64,000 nucleotides of DNA from JAXLQL01 sp046331625 (GCA_046331625.1 JAXLQL010000014.1:1-64000); one strand, 5' to 3'. Positions 43,119 to 52,512 are shown, numbered from the stretch's first letter. Notes: generated by a model from the sequence alone, not told the origin. Numbers and translations: made by a program.

Positions 43119-43456
43119 CCAAGCCGTACGTACCCGATGCGGGTGATTTGGTTTGGCTCACCTTCGATCCCCAGTCCGCTCATGAGCAGAGTGGCCACCG
43201 TCCTGCGCTGATCTTGTCACCACGGGAGTACAACGCCAAGGCACGGCTTGCGTTGGCGTGTCCCGTCACCGGTCAGAGGAAGGGCTATCCTTTCGAGGTG
43301 CCGATTCCGCCCGGGCATGGCATCGCGGGCGTCGTCCTCGCCGATCACGTCAAGAATCTCGATTGGCAAGCTCGGCGGGTGACGTTCGAGTCCAAGGCTC
43401 CAGCGGGTGTTGTCGCCGAGGTCCGGGAGCGATTGAGGCCGCTGTTGGGGCTCTGA
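43112..43456 (+). CDS. mazF: MazF-type mRNA interferase
   Basis: 114 residues. YVPDAGDLVWLTFDPQSAHE, GHRPALILSPREYNAK and LALACPVTGQRKGYPFEVPI match the MazF/PemK fold, with the loop Arg/His in SGHRPALI that participates in ribonuclease activity. GVVLADHVKNLDWQARRVTF completes the domain. Sequence-specific endoribonuclease inhibited by the upstream MazE. Intact and normal length. The TA pair appears complete in this accessory region. Confidence 0.93.
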   Translation: MVAKPYVPDAGDLVWLTFDPQSAHEQSGHRPALILSPREYNAKARLALACPVTGQRKGYPFEVPIPPGHGIAGVVLADHVKNLDWQARRVTFESKAPAGVVAEVRERLRPLLGL

Positions 43457-43616
43457 CTGCCCAGTTCGTGAGGACAACCGTGAAAGGTCGTGATCTGGGC
43501 GCCGAGGTCTTTCGAGACCGCCCTCTCGCTCGATGCTTGAGCTGCGGAATCTTCAGGAAATAGATTTCTCAACAAACCAGCGATGGCCGAATGTGAACTA
43601 CTTGGCCCACTGGCTC

Positions 43617-44735
43617 TTACTCCGGATCATCGTTGCTGGGCCGAGGGTCCATTCCCGCCGGGCCCTTCTCGTTTTCGCCAACAACGAAGACGATCTCAGA
43701 GCCTTTCGTCCAGTTGGCTGAATCCTCAAGGTAAACGAAGATGTTCTGTTGTTCGCCGTAGGCGTTTGGGCTGCAGGCCGCAAACCCGTAGTTGTTGGGA
43801 TTGACCGTTGTCAACGTGCCTGTAAGCTTACTGCCCAGAGGAACCACGTTCATTGCTTGCCTGTTTTTTGCATTAGGCATCGGTTCCCTTGGAACGAACC
43901 ACACGGCGTCTCGCACCTTGGGAACTGCGTGATGGTTCAACAACCGATCCTGGTTGAACCAAAAGTCTTCGCCCTCGCTATGGATAAATCCAAAGGTTGT
44001 GTTTATCGTCGTAACGCTACCCTTTTGCCACTGGGTCCGCTTGTGGAGGGGTGGCTCGATGCGAGGCGTTTCGACTTGCGGTGAATGCGTAACGTACTTC
44101 GGATTCAGTCCGTATCGATTGTTCTCCCACAGCACTTCGTGATACTGGATTGGCTGGGCGAAGCCCTTCAGCGGAATGGCTTCTAAGCTCCCGAGGTACT
44201 CTTCGGTGGTTCGCTTAACCGCAGTACTTTCTCCGACTCTGCACTTAACCCTGTGCATAGGTGCGGCGTCAACCGTGGCCTTGTCTACTAGAATGGCTTT
44301 GGCGTTTGCAGCGCTGCACAATCGAAAAGCCCTGTCCACGACGTTTCCCAGGTAGTCTTTATTACCCTCCTGGTCCCCAACGTCAAACTCCCGGACATCA
44401 CCGGTGGCAATCCCTATGCAGCAGTTGAGGGTTACGGTCCTCACTGCGTTTGCCCCTGCAATCTGCTCCTGAAGCGCAATTGCGCAATTGATTCCGTTCG
44501 CAGCCTGATCCTCTGAGAACGCAGCCATGGCTCCGTCGCCAATGAACTTCACTACTACCCCTTCATGTGCCTTGACTGTCGCCGCTGTGAGGTCATAGAA
44601 CCAAGCGAATGTATTGAGCCACGATGCCTCAGGTTCCTTCTCCTTCATTGCAGTGGAGGAAACAACATCGATCGCGAGGACAGTCTTCCGTACTCTCGAC
44701 TTGGCGTCCTTGAACACATCTGACAAAAGTGCCAT
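43617..44735 (-). CDS. Class III nucleotide cyclase fused to two cold-shock domains
   Basis: 372 residues. Cyclase homology domain at about 17-200: Asp23 (LAIDVVSST) and Asp67 (VKFIGDGAMAAF) for metal, Lys63 and Asp127 (KDYLGNVVDRAFRL) matching the purine-selecting Lys/Asp pair of adenylate cyclases, Asn131 and Arg135 for transition-state binding; all catalytic residues appear present. C-terminus: CSD1 at 237-302 (KGSVTTINTTFGFIHSEGED) and CSD2 at 305-370 (LTGTLTTVNPNNYGFAACS, ending KGPAGMDPRP). Cytoplasmic; no membrane segment. Base composition is near 50% GC, far below the surroundings, so recently acquired. Reminiscent of Pycsar-type cyclases, but no effector is adjacent. Confidence 0.85.
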   Translation of the reverse strand: MALLSDVFKDAKSRVRKTVLAIDVVSSTAMKEKEPEASWLNTFAWFYDLTAATVKAHEGVVVKFIGDGAMAAFSEDQAANGINCAIALQEQIAGANAVRTVTLNCCIGIATGDVREFDVGDQEGNKDYLGNVVDRAFRLCSAANAKAILVDKATVDAAPMHRVKCRVGESTAVKRTTEEYLGSLEAIPLKGFAQPIQYHEVLWENNRYGLNPKYVTHSPQVETPRIEPPLHKRTQWQKGSVTTINTTFGFIHSEGEDFWFNQDRLLNHHAVPKVRDAVWFVPREPMPNAKNRQAMNVVPLGSKLTGTLTTVNPNNYGFAACSPNAYGEQQNIFVYLEDSANWTKGSEIVFVVGENEKGPAGMDPRPSNDDPE

Positions 44736-45360
44736 TGAAAGCTCTCCAGCCTTATTCTACAGGGAAACGGTTGCCGGGGTTCGGAGGGAGGGTTATTGGG
44801 CGCTAGCTGTTCGAATTGGATTTTGGGCGAGGGAGCTTTTTGCACACTCACAAAACGAGCTGAAAATGTTTCGCATTGATTTCGTGTGTTGGCGAAGTCC
44901 CGAGCGGCGTCACGGTTTAGCGGCGCCGCTCTAACTGCTCGATGTTGGCCCCGAGTTGTCTCCAAGATCCGATACGGTGCGTGGATGCGGATCCTTGTTG
45001 CTCGCTCATCCGTCCCTTATGGGGACAACTTTCGTTCCAGCCTGTCCGTCGTGCGTGTTCGAATCCGAGTCATGCGGGCAACGCGCCGCAGATCAGATGC
45101 AGGCGCTAAGCGTGCACGATTTCACTCGTGTCGCAAGGCAAGGGCTGACCGCTCGCTTGGTGGTCGTCGGCAATCAGCCGAAACGTTCTCGACTTCAGCT
45201 CTTGCCTCTTGCGGCGTGGGCATGAGGGTGTCTCATCCAGGGATCGCTGGAACCTCCGCCACCCAACTGTCCACTTGATTCCGTACGCCACGACTCTTAG
45301 TTGTCGAATCCCAAGCGCCTACTGTAGTTCAGCCACCTGCGCCGTTCGTACTCCGGTTGA
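44736..45360. other. 625-bp stretch without recognisable gene
   Basis: Mixed-composition DNA between the cyclase and the truncated gene copy. Several frames are open for short lengths, but none has a ribosome-binding site plus a recognisable protein. It is probably decayed mobile or accessory sequence. Confidence 0.5.
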
Positions 45361-45782
45361 GCGGAAACCGCTACACTCGCTCCATGCGCCTGTCCCTCAT
45401 CCTCCTCGCCACCGCCTGCCTCGCCCTCGAACGCCCCGGCGTCGAATTCAAAATCTTCCAATTCCCAGCCGACAAGATCCCGCACATCGACGGCAAAGGC
45501 GACGACTGGGCGATCGTCCCCGAAAGCTACGCCATCGGCATGGACCAGCTCAAGGAAACCGTCAAAGGCCGCGAGTTCCGCTACGACAGGAAGAACCTCG
45601 ACGTGAAGGTGAAAGTTGGCTGGGTGCGCGGCATGAATCGCCTCTACTTCCTCTACGAAGCCTACGACGACTTCTGGGACTTCGAAAACGCCGACCGCCA
45701 CAACGACATCTTCGAACTCGTCGTCGACGGCGACCTCTCGGGCGGCCCTCTGATCGCGAGCATGCATCCGAAGAAGCTCGAC
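45361..45782. repeat. Long duplication, copy A (truncated)
   Basis: About 422 bp nearly identical to 52981-53405, offset 7,620 bp. Differences are scattered, mostly at third codon positions, plus one 3-bp deletion near the right end. Both copies begin at the same base (GCGGAAACCGCTACACTCGC) and copy A stops matching at 45782. Confidence 0.92.
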
Positions 45783-45794
45783 GGAGCGGGCTAG
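45384..45794 (+). pseudogene. Truncated copy of CBM9/PKD protein gene
   Basis: 136 codons from the ATG at 45384, encoding the same signal peptide and first part as the gene at 53004-54068 (RPGVEFKIFQFPADKIPHID, RLYFLYEAYDDFWDF, NDIFELVVDGDLSGGPLI) and ending after MHPKKLDGAG. The homology stops in mid-domain, where sequence next to the IS91-type element begins. The remainder of this copy is absent from the window. Interpreted as a 3' truncation by insertion or recombination of the mobile element. Confidence 0.88.
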
Positions 45795-45979
45795 TCCGCG
45801 AACACAATCATGCAAGATGTGATTTGGACGCTGAGGCATGTCGGGACGCCTCTTTCGCCCGATGCTAAGCACTGTGGCGTTTGAACGAAGCCGCTTGCGC
45901 GGCGGACGCTGACGCGTCGTCAGTGGGTAGCGATCAGCGATCAGCGGGAATATCGTGGGTCACAAGGAAGGAGGTCCTT

Positions 45980-46894
45980 GTGACCCAACTACGCAAATTG
46001 ATGCTGGAGGAACTCCAGCGTCGTAATTACTCTAAGGCTACAACGCGGGTATACGTGCAGGTGGTTCGTGACTTCACTAGGCACATCCGCAAGGCACCAG
46101 ATCAAGCCGGGCTGGACGAGATCCGGCAATACCAACTCCATCTGCTGGAGCACAGGAAACTGGAAGCCCGGACGGTGTGTCATCACACCTCTGCGCTGCG
46201 CTTCTTCTTCGTCAAAGTGCTGAAGCGGCCATACCCGGTCGAGGAGTTGCCGTATCCCAAGAGCCCGCGGCGGCTACCGGTCATCCTGAGCCAGGAAGAG
46301 GCCGTGGCGCTGATCAACTCTGCCAGCAACCTGATGCACCGGGCCATGCTGATGCTGCTCTACTCCACGGGCATCCGCCGCGCCGAGTTGTGTCAGTTGA
46401 AGGTGGAGGACATTGATAGCAAGCGCATGATGATCCATATCCGGCAAGGCAAAGGCCGCAAGGATTGCGATGTTCCGCTCAGCCCGGTCTTGCTGGAGAC
46501 ACTGCGCGAATACTACCGGTGGATGCTACCGAAGACCTATCTGTTCCCGGGTACGGTAAACAACTGCCGTGCCGACAAGCCGATCACCTCGAAGGTTGTC
46601 TGGGAAGATTGCCGGGAGGCGGCGCAGCGGGCAGGGATCACCAAACGGGTCAGTCCACACTTGCTGCGTCACAGTTTCGCGACCCATCAGTTGGAGAATG
46701 GCGCGGATCTGCCTGCCTTACAGGCGTCGCTGGGCCACGCCGATCTCAAGCCGACGTCCATCTACTTGCATCTATCCGAACGACATCTCAAGGCAGCTCG
46801 CGACCCTCTGGACAAGGTGGTGCCCACGTCTCTCGATCGAGTGAAACTACCGCGTAAGCCGATGGACCACATGGGGGCGGCGGAGCGGAAATGA
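45980..46894 (+). CDS. Tyrosine recombinase of an IS91-type element
   Basis: 304 residues from GTG 45980, with AAGGAGGT 4 nt in front. SAM-like N-terminal domain (TTRVYVQVVRDFTRHIRKAP), then the catalytic domain with GIRRAELCQLKVEDID (Arg I), HLLRHSFATHQLENG (His-x-x-Arg) and LGHADLKPTSIYLH then the Tyr in SIYLHLSERHLKAAR. The catalytic R-H-R-H-Y set looks complete. It resembles XerC/D-like integrases found paired with IS91 transposases. Translation of the transposase would restart at ATGA. Confidence 0.9.
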   Translation: MTQLRKLMLEELQRRNYSKATTRVYVQVVRDFTRHIRKAPDQAGLDEIRQYQLHLLEHRKLEARTVCHHTSALRFFFVKVLKRPYPVEELPYPKSPRRLPVILSQEEAVALINSASNLMHRAMLMLLYSTGIRRAELCQLKVEDIDSKRMMIHIRQGKGRKDCDVPLSPVLLETLREYYRWMLPKTYLFPGTVNNCRADKPITSKVVWEDCREAAQRAGITKRVSPHLLRHSFATHQLENGADLPALQASLGHADLKPTSIYLHLSERHLKAARDPLDKVVPTSLDRVKLPRKPMDHMGAAERK

Positions 46895-48098
46895 AACGGC
46901 CACTCCTTCGAGGTGGCCGACATCATTCGAACAATCGGCAAAAGCTTCATTGAGCGCAACCGTTCCCGGTTGACCGGACTGCACCTGAAAGTGCTGTCGG
47001 CCATCGAGCGCTGCCGCACGGCGGCGCTCGGCGGTCACCGGGACCGCTGCACCCGATGCGGCTATGAAACCACCTCGTATTCGTTCAACTCCCTGCCGGA
47101 ACCGCCATTGCGCGTGCGCCAGACCAATGCTCGTGACAAGTGGTTGGCCGCCCGCCAAACCGAATTGCTACCGGTGCCCTACGTGCATGTCGTATTCACC
47201 TTGCCGCACCAATTCAGCCAAGCTGGTCTATCACAACCAGCGGATTCTCTATGATCTGCTGTTCCAGACCAGCGCGGCCACTCTGATGGAAGTCGCCGCC
47301 GATTCCAAGCACCTCGGCGCCGGGATCGGTCTACTGAGCGTGCTGCACACTTGGGGTCAGACATTGCAGTTTCATCCGCATGTGCATTGTGTGATCCCCT
47401 CGGGCGGGCTCTCGGCTGATCATCGGCGCTGGGTTCGTCCCCCCTATCCCTTCTTCCTGCCTGTACTCGTTCTGGGCGCGGTGTTCCGCGGCAAGTTCAT
47501 CGCCGGGTTAAAGCGCGCCTTTTTCAAGGCCGGGCAGCTTTGTCTGCCCGGTGAGTTGGAGGGGTTGAAGCAGGACAAGATCTTTCGTGCCTTCGTGCGC
47601 TCTTTGCACCGGCAGCGCTGGGTGGTCTACTGCAAGCCACCCTTCGGCGGGCCACAACATGTGCTCCACTATCTGGCTCGCTACACGCACCGGGTTGCGA
47701 TCTCCAACCATCGCTTGGTGAACTTCGCCGACGGCAAGGTCACCTTCCGCTGGAAAGACTATGCTCACGGCAACAAGCGGCGGCTGATGACTCTGGCTGC
47801 AGAGGAGTTCCTGCGCCGGTTCCTGTTGCATGTGCTGCCTCACGGGTTCGTGCGCATTCGCTTCTTCGGATTTCTGGCCAATCGCAGGCGGGCCGCCTTG
47901 CTGCCTTTGTGCCGGCAACTGCTTGGCGCTCAACCTCAGCAGCCCACCGCAGTCTCCGCACCGGTGGCGGCATCGTCCACGGGACCACTGTGGCGGTGTC
48001 CGAAATGCGGCGGTCCAATGGCCGTCGTCGAACGGCTCACGCCCCGCCAACTCCAGTGGGAGCTGGCACGCTCCAGTGCGGCTCAAGACTCGTCTTAG
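46891..48098 (+). pseudogene. IS91-family transposase, frameshifted
   Basis: The reading frame changes at least four times. Removing one T near 46904 gives the expected start MKRPPFEVADI after the ATGA overlap. Near 47095 the zinc-finger region should read NSCRNRHC, but an extra C forces NSLPEPPLRVRQ in the main frame; the frame returns by about 47122 for DKWLAARQTELLPVPYVHVV, and shifts again near 47217. The HUH-type core continues in the second frame: HPHVHCVIPSGGLS, then VHRVAISNHRL-like residues and a C-terminal CPKCGGPM zinc ribbon. Broken copy. Confidence 0.85.
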
Positions 48099-48829
48099 TC
48101 CGGCGCTCATTCGGGCCTGCTGCGGTGCGCCATGGCGCGCATGGCCGACGTGTGTCCGGAGTGTCCTTTCGGCCCTTGCGACACCTTCCCATGCCTGCCA
48201 AAAACCGGCTTCCATAACCCACCCGGGCTTTGGCAGCCCATTCGATGTCGCCCCCTTGCCACCGTTCGTCGGCCCCCGCAGCCAGTCTTCACCGCGAAAC
48301 CCCATTCAAAACCCATAACCGGCCGCGTCCGCCGCAACCGCAAGCGGCTTCCTTCAAACGCCGCCATCCGAAGTGACCCGGCATGCGCACCTCCTCTCCA
48401 CCGACGTTCCCTGCGCCGGGTCACTCCAGATAGCGTCGTAACGTTTTTGGCGATCTATCCCATAGCGGTGTGGATTGGGTTTGAAATCAGTCGTTTGGGT
48501 GTGAGGCCACGGTCTCTCGGCTACCCAACAGCCCTTGTCCGAGTCGCCGGTAATGCGTCCGGAATTCGACTTTGAGCCAGTGTTGGTCATTCCAAACAAC
48601 GTCGGCACCAAGTGTGTGGTCACAGAAGGCGGAGCCACTGAGACGTTGCGCAACACCTGTCAATGCGGTTTCGTCCCTTCAGTAGCTCAACGCCGCCGGG
48701 TGTGGCATTTGGGTAGCCTTGGATCTCGTGTGGAGGGCGTCATGTCATGACTGGCACCGGGTGTTACGCTGATACGTAGCCGGCGGCTCGAAAGTTTGCG
48801 TAAGCTATATGGAGGGAGGTAATGGAGAG
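48099..48829. other. 730-bp stretch without recognisable gene
   Basis: Contains the presumed right end of the IS91-type element and unassigned DNA. One moderately long open frame (48132-48575) has no ribosome-binding site and an amino-acid composition of random GC-rich DNA. AGGGAGGT just before 48830 serves the next gene. Confidence 0.5.
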
Positions 48830-51800
48830 ATGCGTCGTGGTCTTAGCGCGCGTATCGCTTTCAGTTGGGGCCTGGTGTCCATGGCATTCGCTTTGCCCTG
48901 CGCCGCCCAACTGAATCGGCAGAATATCTCCACTATTCTCGGCTTTGAGAACGGTACGCCCGGCGCTTTTCCCGCTGGTTGGAGTGCATCCAGCGCCAGA
49001 GATGCGGTCATCGACGAATCGGTGGCGCACGGCGGCCGGTACTCCGCGCGCCTAGATCGCGGACCCTCGAGCGGCGGCGCCTACTCCGATCTACAGTTCA
49101 CAATCCCTGTCGATTTCGCCGGCCAGACCATCGAGTTGCGCGGGTTCTTGAAGACGGAAAGCGTCGTCGGCAGGGCTCAGTTGGTGGTTGCGGAACGCGC
49201 GGTTCAGAGTGGTCCTAACATCGAACTTGCCTCCTCGCAAGCGATCAACGGCACGACCGATTGGAGGGAGTATCGCGTCAGCCTGCCCGCGACGCCCTCG
49301 GCGAAATTCCTTACGGTTCAGCTCTTCATGCCCGCGACCACCGGCAGAGCCTGGTTCGACGATCTGCAGTTGCTCGTGGACGGCAAACCAATCGCGGAGG
49401 CCGCCACCGGAGTCCCCAGCGGCACACCGAGTAGTGGATCCACGGCGCCGCAACTGACCCGCCACAACGTTTCGGGAATCCTGGGCTTTGAAAACGGGAC
49501 TCCGGGCGCATTTCCGGCAGGATGGGACCGGTCTGGCCCCGCGCAATCAGTCTTTGTTGACGACGCCGTGGTGCATGGCGGCCGCTACTCGGCTCGCATC
49601 GAACGCGGTCCGTCGACTGCCCTCACGTTTTCCGATCTGCAGTTCACCATTCCGGTCGACTTCGCCGGTCAGACTATCGAGTTGCGAGGATTCATAAAAA
49701 CCGAAAGTGTCGCCGGTCAGGTCAAGCTTAATGTTTCAGAGCGCGCCGTTCAGAATGGGCCGGTCATCGAGACAGGATCGTCGCAGGCTCTGAGTGGCAC
49801 GACGGACTGGACAGAATACCGTGTGATTGTGGCCGCGGTGCCCGCAGCCAAGTTCCTGCAGGTTCAGCTCATCATGCCGGCCGCCGCCGGCAAAGCCTGG
49901 TTCGACGATCTAGAACTGCTGGTGGACGGAAGGTCGATCGCCGAGGCCGCAGACGGAATTCCGGGCGGTCTGTCGCCCCAGCAACTGACGCGGCAGAACA
50001 TTTCGGGAATCCTGGGTTTTGAAAACGGGACACCCCGCGCGTTTCCCGCCGGCTGGACCATCACGGGCGGCGCCCCGGTCGCGGTCATCGACGACGCGGT
50101 CGTGCACGGAGGGAAGTACTCGGCCCGTATCGAACGTAGCACCTCCAGCAGCGGCAGTTACAGCGATCTTTTTGCGCAGATTCCCGTGGATTTCGCCGGC
50201 AAGACGCTCGAGTTGCGAGCCTTTGTCAAGACTGAAAGCGTCTTCAATCAGGTCCTTTTCGGATTTGCGGCACGAGCCCAGCCGACGGTCATCCTCGAAT
50301 CGCAGAATGTCATGGTCTACGGCTCCGGTGATTGGAAGGAGTACCGCGTCAGCATACCGGCGGTACCGGAAACGAAACTATTAAACATTCAGCTCTACCT
50401 GGAGGGTCCAGGCAAGGTCTGGTTCGACGACTTGCAACTGCTAGTGGACGGCAAACCGATCGCCGAGGTCCCCAACGGCACTCCTAGCGGCGAGCCGAGC
50501 GGCGCGGCCGGATCAACCCTGTATCAGCGGACAGCGCGCAATGTTACGGAAATTATGGATTTCGAAAACGGAACGCCCGGCGCGTTTCCGGCCGGATGGA
50601 GATCCAATGGTCCGGCGGACGTCGTGACCGATGAAACGGTGGTTCACAGAGGTAAGTATTCGGCGCGCTTCGAGCGCAAGCCCTCCAGTGTGCGGACTTT
50701 TACAGATCTGTTTGTCATGATTCCCGTCGATTTTGCCGGTAAGACCATCGAGTTACGCGCCTTCGCGAAGACCGAGGACCTCACAGGGCAGATCGCCATC
50801 AATCTCTTGGGATCCAGCCAGAATCGACCCCCTCTCGAAGGGAATTCCTGGCACCTTCCGTACGGCGGCACTACCGACTGGACGGAGTACCGCCTGCGGA
50901 TTCCCGCGGCGCCGGAAGCTGATGACATTTACTTTCAGCTCTACATGAACGGCACAGGCAAAGTATGGTTCGACGACTTGCAACTGCTGGTGGACGGAAA
51001 GCCGATTGCGGACGCGCCGGCGGGAATTCCCAGCGGAATTCCCACTTCGCAACCGCTGACGAGGCAGGAGGTTTCAGACACCTCGGGTTTTGAGAACGGG
51101 ACCCCCGGGCTTCTTCCCGACCGCTGGAGCGACAACTTGAGCGGAGCGGTCGCCGTCGACGACGCGGTTGCGCACAGCGGCGCGCACTCCGTGCGCATCG
51201 AGCGCGGGCCTTTCAGTACTGGCGAAAATGCGTATCTTTCCATGACGGTTCCGATGGACTTCGCCGCCCGCAAGATTGAGGTGCGGGTCTTCGCGAAGAC
51301 CGAGAATGTCAGCGGTTTCGTGCATCTTTCCGTCTTTGAGCGTGCAAGCGAAGGCGGCCCCTTTCTGGACGCTGCCACCGCGCCGTCTTCCGGCGTCGTA
51401 AGAGGCACAACCGATTGGAAAGAACTCCGCACGATCATCCCGGCAAGGGCCGACGCGAAACTTTTGCTGGTTCGACTCTATTTGTGGGGTACCGGCAAGG
51501 TCTGGTTCGACGATGTGCAGGTGCTGGTGGACGGCAGGCCCTTAGTGGATGCTCCCGACGGTGAGCCGCAGGTGGCGCCGTTGACGAGCCGGAATATTTC
51601 CGAGATTCTCGGTTTCGAGAACGGGACGCCTGGCGAGACACCTTTTCAATGGGGCGCCAACGGCGCCGGCGATACGACCATCGACAGCGTGGTCTTTCAT
51701 GGCGGAAGCTATTCCGCGCATGTCCAACGTGGGCCTTCGAGCGTTGGGGAGTTTGGCGGCATCGTCGCCTCCATTCCCATGGACTTTGCCGGAAAGACGA

Positions 51801-52108
51801 TCGAGCTGCGCGGATTCGCCAAGACGGAGAACGTTTCGTCGTCTATCGGAATGTATTTGCGGGAAGATGGCGTCAGCGGGCCGGTTGAGTTTGCAACGAC
51901 GCAGGGTCTGGGCGTGAAAGGGACTACCAGCTGGACAGAATACTCCGTTTCCCTGCCGCTGGTCTCGTCCGGCAAAACGCTTTTTGTCGTTGCGACCCTG
52001 TTCGGCACCGGGCACGCGTGGTTCGACGATCTGCAACTACTGGTCGACGGCAAGCCGGTCGCTTTAGCCCCCCTGGGAGTCCCAAGTGGAGTTCCCACGC
52101 CCCGGTAA
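48830..52108 (+). CDS. Secreted protein of six tandem lectin-like modules
   Basis: 1,092 residues. Signal peptide (MRRGLSARIAFSWGLVSMAF, cleavage after CAAQ). Then six modules of about 175 residues with highly similar wording: a start such as LTRQNISGILGFENGTPGAF, a middle VHGGKYSARIER and IPVDFAGKTIELRAFVKTES, a Trp in TDWTEYRVSLP, and an end WFDDLQLLVDGKPIAE. The jelly-roll CBM4/9-type fold is likely. Modules begin near 48911, 49454, 49985, 50520, 51056 and 51581. No catalytic domain or anchor is visible. Start ATG 48830 with GGAGG 9 nt upstream. Its repeated modules differ by 20-40%, so they are older than a recent slippage event. Possibly a cell-surface or matrix polysaccharide-binding protein. 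Confidence 0.85.
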   Translation: MRRGLSARIAFSWGLVSMAFALPCAAQLNRQNISTILGFENGTPGAFPAGWSASSARDAVIDESVAHGGRYSARLDRGPSSGGAYSDLQFTIPVDFAGQTIELRGFLKTESVVGRAQLVVAERAVQSGPNIELASSQAINGTTDWREYRVSLPATPSAKFLTVQLFMPATTGRAWFDDLQLLVDGKPIAEAATGVPSGTPSSGSTAPQLTRHNVSGILGFENGTPGAFPAGWDRSGPAQSVFVDDAVVHGGRYSARIERGPSTALTFSDLQFTIPVDFAGQTIELRGFIKTESVAGQVKLNVSERAVQNGPVIETGSSQALSGTTDWTEYRVIVAAVPAAKFLQVQLIMPAAAGKAWFDDLELLVDGRSIAEAADGIPGGLSPQQLTRQNISGILGFENGTPRAFPAGWTITGGAPVAVIDDAVVHGGKYSARIERSTSSSGSYSDLFAQIPVDFAGKTLELRAFVKTESVFNQVLFGFAARAQPTVILESQNVMVYGSGDWKEYRVSIPAVPETKLLNIQLYLEGPGKVWFDDLQLLVDGKPIAEVPNGTPSGEPSGAAGSTLYQRTARNVTEIMDFENGTPGAFPAGWRSNGPADVVTDETVVHRGKYSARFERKPSSVRTFTDLFVMIPVDFAGKTIELRAFAKTEDLTGQIAINLLGSSQNRPPLEGNSWHLPYGGTTDWTEYRLRIPAAPEADDIYFQLYMNGTGKVWFDDLQLLVDGKPIADAPAGIPSGIPTSQPLTRQEVSDTSGFENGTPGLLPDRWSDNLSGAVAVDDAVAHSGAHSVRIERGPFSTGENAYLSMTVPMDFAARKIEVRVFAKTENVSGFVHLSVFERASEGGPFLDAATAPSSGVVRGTTDWKELRTIIPARADAKLLLVRLYLWGTGKVWFDDVQVLVDGRPLVDAPDGEPQVAPLTSRNISEILGFENGTPGETPFQWGANGAGDTTIDSVVFHGGSYSAHVQRGPSSVGEFGGIVASIPMDFAGKTIELRGFAKTENVSSSIGMYLREDGVSGPVEFATTQGLGVKGTTSWTEYSVSLPLVSSGKTLFVVATLFGTGHAWFDDLQLLVDGKPVALAPLGVPSGVPTPR
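48911..52108 (+). repeat. Six imperfect tandem coding repeats, about 530 bp
   Basis: Unit lengths range from about 525 to 545 bp and each codes for one module of the protein at 48830-52108. The most conserved stretches are FENGTPGAFPAGW at the start and WFDDLQLLVDG at the end; between them conservation falls. Confidence 0.9.
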
Positions 52109-52254
52109 GTCCTCGGTTCTCGTGGATTTGAATCGCCCGTGAAACCGGGATTGCAACGTCTTCGAAAGTGAACCACACGCCCCAGTGCTCCTAGCGGAAG
52201 GCGTGGGACGCCAGCCTGGGGATTCTCGGCCTAACCTGACCGTAGGCTCTCCAA

Positions 52255-52512
52255 ATGATGCGACAAAGCGGCGAAGTCAAAGAACTGTTCTTCATCACGA
52301 AGGGCAAGATGATGGCGGGGAGGGGACAAGTTCGACGGCGGCGCCCCACACGAACTGTTCAACATGCCCTGTGTTACCGCCGACAACACGCTCAGCCGCT
52401 ATACCGTCACCGGCGACGGCCAGCGTTTCGTCATCGCCGCCGAACCGGGCAGGCGGAGCGATCGAATCCAATCCAAGTTATCGTCAAATGGTTGGCGAAG
52501 GTCAGGCAATAA
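52255..52512 (+). pseudogene. C-terminal remnant of a PD40/TolB-like propeller protein
   Basis: Across two frames the sequence reads ELFFITKGKMMA, then (second frame) DKFDGGAPHELFNMPCVTAD and RYTVTGDGQRFVIAAEPG, then (first frame) NPIQVIVKWLAKVRQ and a stop. The VTGDGQRFLI...PIxVxxNW ending is the standard C-terminus of acidobacterial proteins with WD40-like propellers, often fused to serine/threonine kinases. At least two frameshifts and loss of the whole N-terminal part make it a pseudogene. Confidence 0.7.

Larger units (their letters stand above)
45783..48360 (+). mobile_element. IS91-family-type element, decayed
   Basis: Contains a tyrosine recombinase gene (45980-46894) followed, with ATGA overlap, by an IS91-type transposase (46891-48098), the two-gene layout seen in many environmental IS91-like elements. 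The left limit is put where copy A of the duplicated gene stops matching. The right limit is a guess: the sequence after the transposase stop, including a CCATTCAAAACCCATAACC stretch at about 48303, lacks genes. No terminal inverted repeats are expected for this family. The transposase is frameshifted, so the element is probably inactive. Confidence 0.65.

Noticed and set aside
43617..44735. Calling the cyclase a Pycsar PycC
   Set aside because: No adjacent effector of TIR, transmembrane or nuclease type and an unusual CSD tail; only a resemblance can be claimed.
44858..44871. 14-nt match AGCTGAAAATGTTT to 52822-52835, upstream of both copies of the duplication
   Set aside because: In 64 kb several 14-mers are expected to match by chance and the surrounding bases differ, so homology is not supported.
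46891..48098. Programmed frameshift as explanation of the IS91 transposase
   Set aside because: At least four separate frame changes, some within the zinc-finger motif, are not compatible with a programmed site; decay is simpler.
48132..48575. Open frame after the IS91-type transposase
   Set aside because: No ribosome-binding site and no recognisable protein; likely part of the element's right end.
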